Positions 25,612-35,276 of a stretch of 64,000 bases of DNA are shown here, in pieces. The DNA comes from Pseudoalteromonas luteoviolacea (GTDB lineage Bacteria > Pseudomonadota > Gammaproteobacteria > Enterobacterales > Alteromonadaceae): the NCBI RefSeq assembly GCF_001750165.1, contig NZ_CP015411.1, positions 2,198,001-2,262,000 on the forward strand. Reading direction: 5' to 3'. The notes below the pieces were generated by a model, which saw only the letters and a list, made by a program, of their open reading frames with translations, had not been told where the DNA came from and did no database searches. Every line of letters begins with the position of its first letter. Position 1 is the stretch's first letter. The position numbers were made by a program, and so were the translations under genes.

Positions 25612-28287
25612 ATGACTGATCTCGCCAATGAAATCCTCCCGGTCAATATTGAAGATGAATTGAAAAATTCATACCTTGATTACGCCATGAGCGTAATCGT
25701 AGGGCGTGCATTGCCAGACGTACGTGACGGACTGAAGCCAGTTCACCGTCGCGTACTTTTCGCAATGAACGAGCTACGAAATGACTGGAACAAACCTTAT
25801 AAAAAATCAGCTCGTGTAGTCGGTGACGTCATCGGTAAATACCACCCTCATGGTGATAGTGCAGTATACGATACAATCGTACGTATGGCTCAGCCATTCT
25901 CTCTACGTTATATGCTTGTTGATGGCCAAGGTAACTTCGGTTCTGTCGATGGTGACTCCGCAGCGGCAATGCGTTATACCGAAGTACGTATGGCAAAGAT
26001 GTCTCATGAGCTTCTTGCTGATCTTGACAAAGAAACGGTCGACTACGTACCTAACTATGATGGCACAGAGCAGATCCCTGACGTACTACCTACGAAAGTG
26101 CCAAACTTATTAGTGAATGGCTCTTCAGGTATCGCAGTTGGTATGGCGACAAACATCCCGCCACATAACCTAACTGAAGTGATCAATGGTTGCTTGGCAA
26201 TTATTCAAAACCCTGACATCACCATTGAAGAGCTAATGGAATATATTCCAGGCCCTGATTTCCCGACTGCGGCAATCATCAGTGGTAAAAAAGGCATCGA
26301 ACAAGCCTATAAAACTGGTCGTGGTAAAGTTTATATCCGTGCTCGTGCAGAGATTGAGACTGACGAGAAAACGGGCAAAGAAACGATTATTGTCCACGAG
26401 ATCCCTTATCAGGTTAACAAAGCGCGTCTTATCGAAAAAATTGCTGAACTAGTAAAAGATAAGAAAGTGGAAGGTATCAGTGCATTACGCGATGAATCTG
26501 ACAAAGACGGTATGCGTATTGTTATTGAAATTAAGCGTGGTGAAGTAGGCGAGGTTGTTCTTAACAATCTGTATGCTCAGACACAGCTACAAACCGTGTT
26601 TGGTATGAACATGGTTGCACTTGATAACAATCAACCTAAGTGTTTCAACTTAAAAGAAATGCTAGAAGCGTTTGTTATTCACCGTCGCGAAGTGGTCACA
26701 CGTCGTACAGTTTACGACTTACGTAAGGCAAGAGACAGAGCACATACGCTAGAAGGTCTTGCTATTGCACTGGCAAACATCGACCCAATTATTGAGCTAA
26801 TTCGTAAGTCACCAACACCATCTGAAGCGAAAGCGGCATTAACCGCGCGTGCATGGGAGCTTGGTTCTGTTGCACCTATGCTTGAGCGCGCAGGCGAGCA
26901 AAATGTTGCGAGACCTGACTGGTTAGCAGATGAGCTTGGTATTAGAGATGGTCAATATTACCTTTCTGAACAACAAGCACAGGCAATTCTTGATTTACGT
27001 CTTCATAAGCTGACAGGCTTAGAGCATGAGAAGATCTTAGGTGAATACCAAGAACTATTAGACGTAATTGCTGAGCTACTACACATTCTTTCATCACCTG
27101 AGCGTTTGATGGAAGTTATCCGTGATGAGTTGGTTGAAATCAAAGAAGTATATGGTGATGAGCGTCGCACGGAAATCACTGCCGCAGCACATGACATCAG
27201 CCTTGAAGACCTTATTAACGAAGAAGATGTTGTTGTAACACTATCTCATGAAGGTTACGTGAAGTATCAACCTCTATCTGACTACGAAGCACAGCGCCGT
27301 GGTGGTAAAGGTAAAGCAGCAACGAGAATGAAAGACGAAGATTTCATCGAGCGTCTACTTGTTGCTAATACACACGACACAATACTTTGTTTCTCGACAG
27401 CGGGTAGATTGTACTGGTTGAAAGTATATCAATTACCACTGGCATCAAGACAAGCACGTGGTAAGCCAATTGTTAACTTATTGCCTCTTGAAGAAGATGA
27501 GCGTATCACAACGATTTTACCAGTTCGCGAATATGAAGAAGACAAATACGTCTTAATGGCAACAGCCAATGGTACAGTTAAGAAAACACCACTGACTGCA
27601 TACAGTCGTCAGCGTGCAAGCGGTATTATCGCAATCAACTTGAACGAAGGTGATAACCTAATTGGTGCTGATATCACTGATGGTAGTAATGACATCATGT
27701 TATTTACTGACCACGGTAAAGTCGTTCGCTTTAATGAGAAACTGCGTGACTCAGAAACAGGTGAAGTGAAACTTGACCCTGAAACAGGCGAAGAGATGTT
27801 GGCATTACGTCCGATGGGTCGTACTGCAACGGGTGTCCGTGGTATTAAGATGCCAGATGGCGTAAAAGTTGTTTCATTGATTGTGCCTAAAAACGACGGT
27901 GCTATCTTAACGGTAACAGAAAATGGCTATGGTAAGCGTACGCCGTTGGATGAATACCCAGCCAAGAGCCGAGCGACTCAAGGGGTTGTATCAATTAAGG
28001 TAACTGAGCGTAACGGTAACGTAGTTGGTGCAGTTCAGGTTGAAGACAACAATGAAATTATGCTTATCTCTAACCGAGGTACTTTGGTTAGAACACGCGT
28101 AAATGAAGTCTCTACAGTAGGACGTAACACGCAAGGTGTTATATTGATCCGTACAATAGAAGATGAGCAAGTTGTCGGGCTTCAGCGTATCGAAGAAATT
28201 GAAGTAGATGATATTGAAGATGCTGTTGTGGATGACGCTCAAGGTGAAGAAACACCACCGAGTGAACCAGAACAAGATTCTGAATAA
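25612..28287 (+). CDS. gyrA: DNA gyrase subunit A
   Basis: GyrA breaks and rejoins DNA in the gyrase A2B2 complex. The 891-residue product has the catalytic Tyr122 (AAAMRYTEVR) and the GyrA box QRRGGKGK at the start of the C-terminal beta-pinwheel. The acidic tail is Asp/Glu-rich. In the quinolone region Ser83 and Asp87 (HGDSAVYDTIV) are the sensitive wild-type residues. AAGGAAAG lies upstream of the ATG. It stands alone with a strong terminator. Confidence 0.98.
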   Translation: MTDLANEILPVNIEDELKNSYLDYAMSVIVGRALPDVRDGLKPVHRRVLFAMNELRNDWNKPYKKSARVVGDVIGKYHPHGDSAVYDTIVRMAQPFSLRYMLVDGQGNFGSVDGDSAAAMRYTEVRMAKMSHELLADLDKETVDYVPNYDGTEQIPDVLPTKVPNLLVNGSSGIAVGMATNIPPHNLTEVINGCLAIIQNPDITIEELMEYIPGPDFPTAAIISGKKGIEQAYKTGRGKVYIRARAEIETDEKTGKETIIVHEIPYQVNKARLIEKIAELVKDKKVEGISALRDESDKDGMRIVIEIKRGEVGEVVLNNLYAQTQLQTVFGMNMVALDNNQPKCFNLKEMLEAFVIHRREVVTRRTVYDLRKARDRAHTLEGLAIALANIDPIIELIRKSPTPSEAKAALTARAWELGSVAPMLERAGEQNVARPDWLADELGIRDGQYYLSEQQAQAILDLRLHKLTGLEHEKILGEYQELLDVIAELLHILSSPERLMEVIRDELVEIKEVYGDERRTEITAAAHDISLEDLINEEDVVVTLSHEGYVKYQPLSDYEAQRRGGKGKAATRMKDEDFIERLLVANTHDTILCFSTAGRLYWLKVYQLPLASRQARGKPIVNLLPLEEDERITTILPVREYEEDKYVLMATANGTVKKTPLTAYSRQRASGIIAINLNEGDNLIGADITDGSNDIMLFTDHGKVVRFNEKLRDSETGEVKLDPETGEEMLALRPMGRTATGVRGIKMPDGVKVVSLIVPKNDGAILTVTENGYGKRTPLDEYPAKSRATQGVVSIKVTERNGNVVGAVQVEDNNEIMLISNRGTLVRTRVNEVSTVGRNTQGVILIRTIEDEQVVGLQRIEEIEVDDIEDAVVDDAQGEETPPSEPEQDSE

Positions 28288-28289
28288 AT

Positions 28290-28315
28290 AAAAAAGCGGC
28301 TTAGGCCGCTTTTTT
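28290..28315 (+). terminator. Terminator of gyrA
   Basis: An 11-bp perfect stem (AAAAAAGCGGC / GCCGCTTTTTT, 4-base loop TTAG) with a T-run, directly after the gyrA stop. Confidence 0.92.
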
Positions 28316-28476
28316 ATTAAAAAAATTCAACCAAATTAAATAATTTGACCCAGAATTTTGTTTCATCTGACCCTGTATTTGATGTAAATTCATAGACTGA
28401 AAGTTTATTTCCGTGTCGCGTTGTATAAGCAACCCTTTGCTGCTTGGCGGCACGTTTTATTTGGAATGAGGAAAAT

Positions 28477-29559
28477 ATGACTGTTTATAACTTTTGTGCA
28501 GGCCCAGCGATGTTGCCCCCTGCTGTAATGGAGAAAGCGCAAGCAGAGTTTATCAACTGGCAAGGTTTAGGCGTATCTGTAATGGAAATAAGCCACCGCT
28601 CCAAGCCGTTTCTTAAGTTGGCTGAAGAATGTGAAGCTAGCTTAAGAAGGTTGATGAATATCTCTGATGAATTTGAAGTGCTATTTATGCACGGTGGCGG
28701 CAGAGGTCATTTCTCAGCGGTGCCTTTAAACTTACATTTGGATGATGCACCAGGTGTGTATGTTGAGAATGGTATTTGGTCAATTGGCGCAACGAAAGAA
28801 GGCGCAAAGTTTACGCAGGTTGAATCTGTTGATATTCGTACGGACAAAGAGGGTCAATTTGATATTTTACCGGTTTCAGATTGGTCACTACCTGAAAATG
28901 CATCTTTCGTCCATTACTGCCCGAATGAAACCATAGATGGCATTGAAATTTTTGATGTGCCAAAGCATCCAACAGCGCCAATCGTTGCGGATATGTCTTC
29001 AATGATTTTATCCCGTGAAATTAATGTCGATGATTTTGATTTAATATATGCTGGCGCACAAAAGAATATCGGCCCGTCAGGTTTGAGCATTGCAATTGTT
29101 CGTAAGTCTTTATTAGAAAGAGAAGGGTTACCGCGCCCTGCAATTTTAGATTACGCAATCGAAGCAAAGCAAAACAGCATGTACAACACACCACCAACAT
29201 ACGCTTGGTACTTAGCTGCGGAGGTATTTAAATACCTAGAGTCAATTGGTGGCGTGCCTGCAATGGAAAAGCACAATAAAGAAAAAGCGGCGTTGTTATA
29301 CGATTATATTGATGGCTCTGATTTTTATTACAATAAAGTAGCGAGCACTTGTCGTTCATTAATGAACGTACCGTTTTGGCTTAAAGATGACGCACTTAAT
29401 GACACCTTTCTTGAGCAAGCAGAACAAAACGGGTTAATGGCGCTTGAGGGTCATCGTTTTGTCGGTGGCATGCGCGCAAGTATCTATAACGCAATGCCGA
29501 TTGAGGGCATTGAAGCATTAATTGTATTTATGAAAAAGTTTGCAGCGGAGCACAGCTGA
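28477..29559 (+). CDS. serC: Phosphoserine aminotransferase
   Basis: SerC makes phosphoserine and also acts in pyridoxine synthesis. The 360-residue product starts MTVYNFCAGPAMLPPAVME. The PLP lysine is in YAGAQKNIGPSG, with HGGGRGHFSAVPLNL near residue 75. The frame opens at 28444, but ATG 28477 has GAGGA nine bases before it and matches the family. The stop overlaps the aroA start (TGATG), as in the well-known serC-aroA operon. Confidence 0.97.
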   Translation: MTVYNFCAGPAMLPPAVMEKAQAEFINWQGLGVSVMEISHRSKPFLKLAEECEASLRRLMNISDEFEVLFMHGGGRGHFSAVPLNLHLDDAPGVYVENGIWSIGATKEGAKFTQVESVDIRTDKEGQFDILPVSDWSLPENASFVHYCPNETIDGIEIFDVPKHPTAPIVADMSSMILSREINVDDFDLIYAGAQKNIGPSGLSIAIVRKSLLEREGLPRPAILDYAIEAKQNSMYNTPPTYAWYLAAEVFKYLESIGGVPAMEKHNKEKAALLYDYIDGSDFYYNKVASTCRSLMNVPFWLKDDALNDTFLEQAEQNGLMALEGHRFVGGMRASIYNAMPIEGIEALIVFMKKFAAEHS

Positions 29560-30839
29560 TGGAACAGTTATCTTTAAAACCAATTAAAAAAGTGTCTGGC
29601 TCAGTGACGCTTCCGGGCTCAAAAAGCTTATCAAACCGTATTCTCTTACTTGCAGCATTATGTGACGGTGTTACTGAAGTACGCAATTTGCTTGATAGCG
29701 ATGACATTCGTCATATGTTAGGTGCATTGGATGTGATGGGCGTTAAAGTAGATTTAAATGAGGATAAAACGGTTGCTAAAGTTTATGGTAGTGGCGGTCA
29801 ATTTAAAACACCTGCACAGCCATTGTTTTTAGGTAATGCTGGTACTGCTTTTCGTCCGTTGACTGCGGTATTGGCTGCGACAGAAGGCCAGTTTACGTTG
29901 ACAGGTGAGCCTCGAATGGAGGAACGTCCGATAGGTCACCTGGTTGATGCACTTGATGTATTGGGCGCAGATGTGACTTACCTAAAAAACGAACATTATC
30001 CGCCTCTTGACATATCAGGTAAGAAACTCAAAGGTGGTACTGTTGAGATTGATGGCAGTATTTCAAGTCAGTTTTTAACAGCGCTCCTGATGGCTGCACC
30101 TTTATTTGATGGTAATAGTGAAATCAAGATCTCAGGTGAATTGGTTTCAAAACCTTATATTGATATTACTTTAGGTGTTATGAAACAGTTTGGTGTGGTT
30201 GTGGAGCATGATAACTATCAAGTTTTTTATGTTAAAGGCCAACAAGGGTATACATCTCCGAACAGTATTATGGTTGAAGGTGATGCTTCTTCAGCTTCTT
30301 ATTTCGTTGCCGCTGCAGCAATCGCAGGTGGTGAGATAGAAATAAATGGCGTAGGCAAAGCAAGTGTACAAGGTGACATTGGCTTTGCAAAAGTAATGGA
30401 GCAAGTTGGTGCCAAAATCGAATGGTTTGACGAGAAGTTGGTTGTAACTAAAGGAGATCTTGTTGGTGTTGATATCGATGCAAATGAGATACCCGATGCA
30501 GCGATGACGCTTGCGACCGTTGCTTTGTTTGCGAAAGGAAAAACGGCGATTCGTAATATTTATAATTGGCGAGTTAAAGAAACCGATCGTTTGTATGCAA
30601 TGGCTACAGAACTTAGGAAAATTGGTGCCAACGTCGTCGAAGGCGAAGACTTCATTGAAATTGAAGCGCCGGCAGAGTTTAAACGAGCTGAGATTGACAC
30701 CTATAATGACCATAGAATTGCAATGTGTTTCTCTATGGTGGCAGTTGGAGGTGAATCAGTCACGATTAATGATCCAGGTTGTACAGCAAAAACCTTCCCA
30801 ACATATTTTGACGTATTAGCGTCAATTTCACAGCACTAA
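29559..30839 (+). CDS. aroA: 3-phosphoshikimate 1-carboxyvinyltransferase (EPSP synthase)
   Basis: AroA joins shikimate-3-phosphate and PEP in the aromatic amino-acid pathway. The 426-residue product has LPGSKSLSNRILLLAALC, LFLGNAGTAFRPLTA and the RVKETDRL motif near the C-terminal third; this is a class I type sequence. It is coupled to serC by a one-base stop/start overlap. Confidence 0.97.
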   Translation: MEQLSLKPIKKVSGSVTLPGSKSLSNRILLLAALCDGVTEVRNLLDSDDIRHMLGALDVMGVKVDLNEDKTVAKVYGSGGQFKTPAQPLFLGNAGTAFRPLTAVLAATEGQFTLTGEPRMEERPIGHLVDALDVLGADVTYLKNEHYPPLDISGKKLKGGTVEIDGSISSQFLTALLMAAPLFDGNSEIKISGELVSKPYIDITLGVMKQFGVVVEHDNYQVFYVKGQQGYTSPNSIMVEGDASSASYFVAAAAIAGGEIEINGVGKASVQGDIGFAKVMEQVGAKIEWFDEKLVVTKGDLVGVDIDANEIPDAAMTLATVALFAKGKTAIRNIYNWRVKETDRLYAMATELRKIGANVVEGEDFIEIEAPAEFKRAEIDTYNDHRIAMCFSMVAVGGESVTINDPGCTAKTFPTYFDVLASISQH

Positions 30840-30850
30840 ACGCTAAACTA

Positions 30851-30873
30851 AGAGCGTGTTTTTTACACGCTCT
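30851..30873 (+). terminator. Hairpin after aroA
   Basis: A 9-bp inverted repeat (AGAGCGTGT / ACACGCTCT) around a T-rich loop, 11 bases after aroA. No T-run follows, so it may be a 3'-end-protecting hairpin rather than an efficient terminator. Confidence 0.5.
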
Positions 30874-30997
30874 CATACCCAATTAAGATACAAATTCGAC
30901 AATAGAACAAAAAGTTACATGTTGATAAGGATCTATTCATCAAACTTGCGTATAATGAGCGCCGATTTATATAAGGTGTGCATTTCAGGAGGTTTTA

Positions 30998-31705
30998 ATG
31001 CAGGCTGCAATGCCCGTAATCACCGTAGACGGCCCAAGCGGATCTGGTAAAGGGACTGTGTGTCGTTTGTTGGCTGAGAAGTTAAATTGGGATGTATTAG
31101 ACAGTGGAGCGATTTATCGTGTGTTGTCTATTGCAGTGTTACATCATCAAATCGCTCTGGATAACGAAGAGGCGCTAGTACCTTTAGCGGCTAATCTCGA
31201 TGTTCAGTTTATGATTGATAGTGCGTCGAAAAAATCTAAGATAGTGCTTGAAGGCGAAGATGTCACGAGTACTATTCGAAATGAAGAGGTGGGTGCCACA
31301 GCTTCAAAAATAGCGATGCTTCCACGGGTTCGAGAGGCGCTTCTACGCAGACAGCGTGCATTCAGAACTGAAAATGGCCTTATCGCAGATGGAAGAGATA
31401 TGGGGACTGTTGTGTTCCCATCAGCAGAGCTAAAAATTTATCTCACGGCCAGTGCTGAAGAGCGTGCAAAGAGACGTTTTAATGAGTTGAAGGAAAAAGG
31501 TCATGATGTTACACTACAGGGCCTTTTAGAAGACATTAAAGCCCGTGATGAACGAGATATGAATAGAAAAGTTGCACCTTTGGTGCCGGCTGATGATGCT
31601 ATTCATATTGATACCACGACTTTAGATGCTGACCAAGTATACCAGCAAGTCCTTAAACTTGTTGATGAAGCAGTGTTGGCCGGCAAACTTCCAAAAGTTA
31701 GCTAA
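30998..31705 (+). CDS. cmk: Cytidylate kinase
   Basis: Phosphorylates CMP and dCMP. The 235-residue product has the P-loop TVDGPSGSGKGT, LDSGAIYR and ADGRDMGTVVFP. The start ATG 30998 has CAGGAGG eight bases upstream. A perfect TATAAT (30951-30956) upstream could serve as the -10 of its own promoter, though I see no good -35. It precedes rpsA, as in many gammaproteobacteria. Confidence 0.96.
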   Translation: MQAAMPVITVDGPSGSGKGTVCRLLAEKLNWDVLDSGAIYRVLSIAVLHHQIALDNEEALVPLAANLDVQFMIDSASKKSKIVLEGEDVTSTIRNEEVGATASKIAMLPRVREALLRRQRAFRTENGLIADGRDMGTVVFPSAELKIYLTASAEERAKRRFNELKEKGHDVTLQGLLEDIKARDERDMNRKVAPLVPADDAIHIDTTTLDADQVYQQVLKLVDEAVLAGKLPKVS

Positions 31706-31715
31706 TTAATCATAT

Positions 31716-31742
31716 CACTGGCAGGGCCGCCGGTGTTTTTTT
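31716..31742 (+). terminator. Terminator-like hairpin between cmk and rpsA
   Basis: Stem CACTGGC / GCCGGTG (one G-T pair, 6-base loop) followed by seven T. It separates cmk from rpsA, so rpsA probably also has its own promoter in the 60 bases after it. Confidence 0.7.
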
Positions 31743-31800
31743 AACTACCCCATGCAGCATGGTCGCTTATTGGTACATTTATATATGAGACGTATTTAGT

Positions 31801-33468
31801 ATGTCAGAAAATTTTGCGCAGTTATTTGAAGAAAGCCTAAAGGGTTTTGAAGCAGAGCAAGGCTCTATCGTTAAAGGTACAGTTATCTCAATCGAGAACA
31901 ACATCGTTCTTGTTGATGCTGGCCTTAAGTCTGAAAGTGCAATCCCTGCAGAGCAATTCAAAAATGCTGCTGGTGAACTAGAAGTTGCTGTTGGCGACGA
32001 AGTAGATGTAGCACTAGATGCAATCGAAGACGGTTTCGGTGAAACTATCCTTTCTCGTGAGAAAGCGAAGCGTCACGAAGCTTGGATCCGTCTAGAGAAA
32101 GCATGTGAAGAGCAAGAAACTGTTATCGGTATGATCAACGGTAAAGTTAAAGGCGGTTTCACTGTTGAAGTTGATTCAATCCGTGCTTTCCTACCTGGTT
32201 CACTTGTTGATGTTCGTCCTGTACGTGACACTGCTCACCTTGAAGGTAAAGAGCTTGAGTTCAAAGTAATCAAGCTTGACCAGAAGCGTAACAACGTTGT
32301 TGTTTCTCGTCGTGCAGTTATCGAATCTGAGAACTCACAAGAGCGTGAAGAGCTTCTTGCTAACCTTGTTGAAGGTCAAGAAGTTAAAGGTATCGTTAAA
32401 AACCTTACAGACTACGGTGCGTTCGTAGATCTTGGTGGTGTTGACGGTCTACTTCACATCACTGACATGGCTTGGAAGCGCGTTAAGCACCCAAGTGAAA
32501 TCGTAAATGTTGGTGACGAAATCGCTGTTAAAGTACTTAAGTTTGACAAAGAGAAGACTCGTGTTTCTCTAGGTCTTAAGCAACTTGGCGAAGATCCTTG
32601 GGCAGCTATCGCTGGTCGTTACCCAGAAGGTGCTAAGCTTACTGGTCGCGTTACTAACCTTACAGACTACGGTTGTTTCGTTGAGATCGAAGAAGGCGTT
32701 GAAGGTCTAGTTCACGTTTCTGAAATGGATTGGACTAACAAGAACATCCACCCTTCAAAAGTTGTTTCATTAGGTGACACTGTTGAAGTTATGGTTCTTG
32801 AAATTGACGAAGAGCGTCGTCGTATTTCTCTTGGTCTTAAGCAGTGTAAAGCTAACCCTTGGCAGGAATTTGCTCGTCTACAGAACAAAGGCGATCAAGT
32901 TACTGGTAAGATCAAGTCAATCACTGACTTCGGTATCTTCATCGGTCTTGAAGGCGGCATCGACGGTCTTGTACACCTTTCTGACATCTCTTGGAACACT
33001 CCAGGCGAAGAAGCTGTACGTGAGTACAAGAAAGGCGACGAGATCACTGCAATCGTTCTTCAGGTTGACCCAGAGCGTGAGCGTATCTCACTAGGCGTTA
33101 AGCAAATCGAAGCTGATCCTTTCAATAACTACCTAGACGCAAACAAAAAAGGTGCTATTGTTAAAGGTAAAGTGACTGAAGTTGACGCTAAAGGCGCAAC
33201 TGTTGAGCTTGCTGAAGGTGTTGAAGGTTACATCCGTGTAGCTGACATCGCTCAAGAGCGCGTAGAAGATGCAACTTCTGTTGTTTCTGAAGGTGACGAA
33301 GTTGAAGCTAAATTTGTAGGTGTTGACCGTAAGAACCGTGCGATCAGCCTATCTGTTAAAGCTATCTTCGAAGCTGAAGAGAAAGAAGCTCTAGAGAAGC
33401 TTAAGAAAGAAGAGCCAGCATTCGAAAATGCAATGGCAGCAGCTTTCAAAAATGCTCAAAAAGACTAA
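31801..33468 (+). CDS. rpsA: 30S ribosomal protein S1
   Basis: S1 recruits mRNAs to the 30S subunit. The 555-residue product has six S1 repeats, the later ones with patterns such as VKNLTDYGAFVDLGGVDGLLHI, VTNLTDYGCFVEI and IKSITDFGIFIGLEGGIDGLVHL. The codon bias is strong, as in highly expressed genes. Upstream of the ATG there is no clear Shine-Dalgarno (GAGACGTATTTAGT); weak SD initiation is also known for rpsA in E. coli, where S1 represses its own mRNA. Confidence 0.98.
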   Translation: MSENFAQLFEESLKGFEAEQGSIVKGTVISIENNIVLVDAGLKSESAIPAEQFKNAAGELEVAVGDEVDVALDAIEDGFGETILSREKAKRHEAWIRLEKACEEQETVIGMINGKVKGGFTVEVDSIRAFLPGSLVDVRPVRDTAHLEGKELEFKVIKLDQKRNNVVVSRRAVIESENSQEREELLANLVEGQEVKGIVKNLTDYGAFVDLGGVDGLLHITDMAWKRVKHPSEIVNVGDEIAVKVLKFDKEKTRVSLGLKQLGEDPWAAIAGRYPEGAKLTGRVTNLTDYGCFVEIEEGVEGLVHVSEMDWTNKNIHPSKVVSLGDTVEVMVLEIDEERRRISLGLKQCKANPWQEFARLQNKGDQVTGKIKSITDFGIFIGLEGGIDGLVHLSDISWNTPGEEAVREYKKGDEITAIVLQVDPERERISLGVKQIEADPFNNYLDANKKGAIVKGKVTEVDAKGATVELAEGVEGYIRVADIAQERVEDATSVVSEGDEVEAKFVGVDRKNRAISLSVKAIFEAEEKEALEKLKKEEPAFENAMAAAFKNAQKD

Positions 33469-33483
33469 TTCTTAAGTCTAATC

Positions 33484-33512
33484 AAGAAGGGCACTTTAGC
33501 CCTTCTTTTTTT
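33484..33512 (+). terminator. Terminator of rpsA
   Basis: A 9-bp stem (AAGAAGGGC / GCCCTTCTT, loop ACTTTA) with a T-run, ten bases after the rpsA stop and before ihfB. Confidence 0.88.
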
Positions 33513-33528
33513 ATTTAAAGGAAACGTT

Positions 33529-33819
33529 ATGACAAAGTCTGAATTAATAGAAAAACTTGCTGAACAGCATGCACATGTTCCTGTAAAAGACGTAGAAAAT
33601 GCAGTAAAAGAAGTTTTAGAACAAATGGCGGGTTCACTATCTGGTTCTGATAGGATCGAAATCCGTGGCTTTGGCAGTTTCTCTCTGCACTATCGCTCAC
33701 CTAGAACTGGTCGTAATCCTAAAACGGGTGAAACAGTTGAGTTAGATGGTAAATATGTACCGCACTTTAAGCCTGGTAAAGAATTAAGAGATCGCGTAAA
33801 CGCCAGTCTCGAAGGGTAA
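33529..33819 (+). CDS. ihfB: Integration host factor subunit beta
   Basis: IHF is a heterodimer that bends DNA at specific sites. The 96-residue product has the HU/IHF fold, with the DNA-binding arm GRNPKTGETVELDGKYVPHFKPGKELRDRVN. AAAGGAAA lies six bases before the ATG. It follows rpsA, as in E. coli. The distinction from IhfA rests on position and the arm sequence. Confidence 0.96.
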   Translation: MTKSELIEKLAEQHAHVPVKDVENAVKEVLEQMAGSLSGSDRIEIRGFGSFSLHYRSPRTGRNPKTGETVELDGKYVPHFKPGKELRDRVNASLEG

Positions 33820-33834
33820 TTGGAGATACCTAAT

Positions 33835-34104
33835 TTGGTTCGAGTTTTAAAAAAAGGACTACTTTTGGTGTTGCTTTTAGTGGCGTTTGTAGTAGGCACA
33901 CAGAATCCGAATGTTGTGGAAGTAAACTTTATCGTTGCAAGTGCCGAAATGCCGTTAGCGACACTCCTTAGTTTATGTCTGTTTTCAGGTATACTACTTG
34001 GAGTTTTGTTTAATTTAGCCTCAATAGTAAGGCTGAAGCAGAAAAATCATCAGTTACATAAAACGAACAACTTATTATTGAATAAAGATCAAAGCAAATC
34101 ATGA
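33835..34104 (+). CDS. lapA: LapA family inner-membrane protein
   Basis: LapA (DUF1049, YciS) works with LapB in controlling lipopolysaccharide assembly. The product (89 residues) has two membrane helices, the TQNPNVVEVNFIVA motif between them and a basic coiled tail. The frame begins at TTG 33820, but TTG 33835 (MVRVLKKGLLL) has GGAG ten bases upstream and looks better. The end overlaps lapB by four bases (ATGA). Confidence 0.9.
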   Translation: MVRVLKKGLLLVLLLVAFVVGTQNPNVVEVNFIVASAEMPLATLLSLCLFSGILLGVLFNLASIVRLKQKNHQLHKTNNLLLNKDQSKS

Positions 34105-35237
34105 TCGAGCTTTTGTTCTTGCTGCTTCCTGTTGCCGCTGCCTATGGGTATGTAATGGGTAAGAACAGTGCTAAAAATTTAGCACACGAGCAAAATAGAA
34201 AAATCACATCAGAATACAGTAAAGGCCTTAAGTTCCTGCTTGATAGGGAAGAAGATCAAGGTCTCGAACACCTTATACAACTTCTAGAAGTCTCTGCTGA
34301 CTCTGTAGAGCATTACCTGACCCTGGCCACTTTGTTTAGAAAACGAGGGGAGTTGGACAGGGCAATTAAAATTCATGAATTATTAATTGAACAACCTAAT
34401 CTCGATTTTGAACTGGTAAAATCATGTCGATTAGAGCTTGCGAAAGATTATATTATGGCAGGACTTTTAGATGGGGCAGAATCTAATTTAGTTGTGCTTG
34501 TCAAAGCGGGTTTTGATGAGGCACTAGAGCCAATGATCCAGCTTTATTCACAAACTAGAGATTGGCAAAAAGGTGTTAATATGTATGAGGCATATTCTGA
34601 ACTTTTTGCTGATAAAGCGAGTTGTGCCGCGATTGCAAACTTTTACTGTGAAGTTGCAATTGAGTCAAATGATACCAAGTACTTTGAAAAAGCAACAAAA
34701 CTCAATCACCAAGCTGTGAGGCCTTTATACGAATTAGGGCTTGACGCACATGATCGTCAAGACAATGTTAAAGCAATCTATTATTGGCGAAAGCTAACTT
34801 CTGAATTCCCTCAAATTGCACCGCTTATTATCAATGAGCTTCAATCCTGTTATGAAGCACTGAATATCACCACAGAATTTTACGGGCTAGTTGAAGAGTT
34901 ACTGCCAAGTGCAGGTGTGACAATAAGAATAAAGCACTGCCAGGGGTTAGTCGAATCAGGAAAGTTGGCAGAGGCCATCGTTTTTTTGACTGATAGCTTG
35001 AAAAGGGAGCCTTCAATCCGAGGTTTTAGTTATTTACTTCAGTTGTTGAGTGCTAAAAATGTAAAAATTCAAGATGTGTTAGAAGAGATTGATCATCTAG
35101 TTACATCTTACATATCCACTAAGCCGGATTATCAATGTAACAAATGTGGCTTTACAAGTCATAAACTATACTGGTTATGTCCGTCGTGTAAAACTTGGGA
35201 GTCTGTTATACCCAGTCGTGGCTTAGATGGATACTGA
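34101..35237 (+). CDS. lapB: Lipopolysaccharide assembly protein LapB
   Basis: LapB (YciM) is an inner-membrane anchored TPR protein that controls LpxC breakdown by FtsH. The 378-residue product has an N-terminal membrane helix (IELLFLLLPVAAAYGYVMG), nine or so TPR-like repeats, and a C-terminal rubredoxin-type metal site, YQCNKCGF...WLCPSCKTW, with four cysteines. The order lapA-lapB-pyrF is conserved. Confidence 0.95.
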   Translation: MIELLFLLLPVAAAYGYVMGKNSAKNLAHEQNRKITSEYSKGLKFLLDREEDQGLEHLIQLLEVSADSVEHYLTLATLFRKRGELDRAIKIHELLIEQPNLDFELVKSCRLELAKDYIMAGLLDGAESNLVVLVKAGFDEALEPMIQLYSQTRDWQKGVNMYEAYSELFADKASCAAIANFYCEVAIESNDTKYFEKATKLNHQAVRPLYELGLDAHDRQDNVKAIYYWRKLTSEFPQIAPLIINELQSCYEALNITTEFYGLVEELLPSAGVTIRIKHCQGLVESGKLAEAIVFLTDSLKREPSIRGFSYLLQLLSAKNVKIQDVLEEIDHLVTSYISTKPDYQCNKCGFTSHKLYWLCPSCKTWESVIPSRGLDGY

Positions 35238-35276
35238 TATTGTATGTGATTCTTTTAAAAGAAAATTAAGGTAATT

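Noticed and set aside
30291..30713. 140-codon open frame on the minus strand
   Set aside because: Antisense to aroA, which has clear motifs; no protein-like features.
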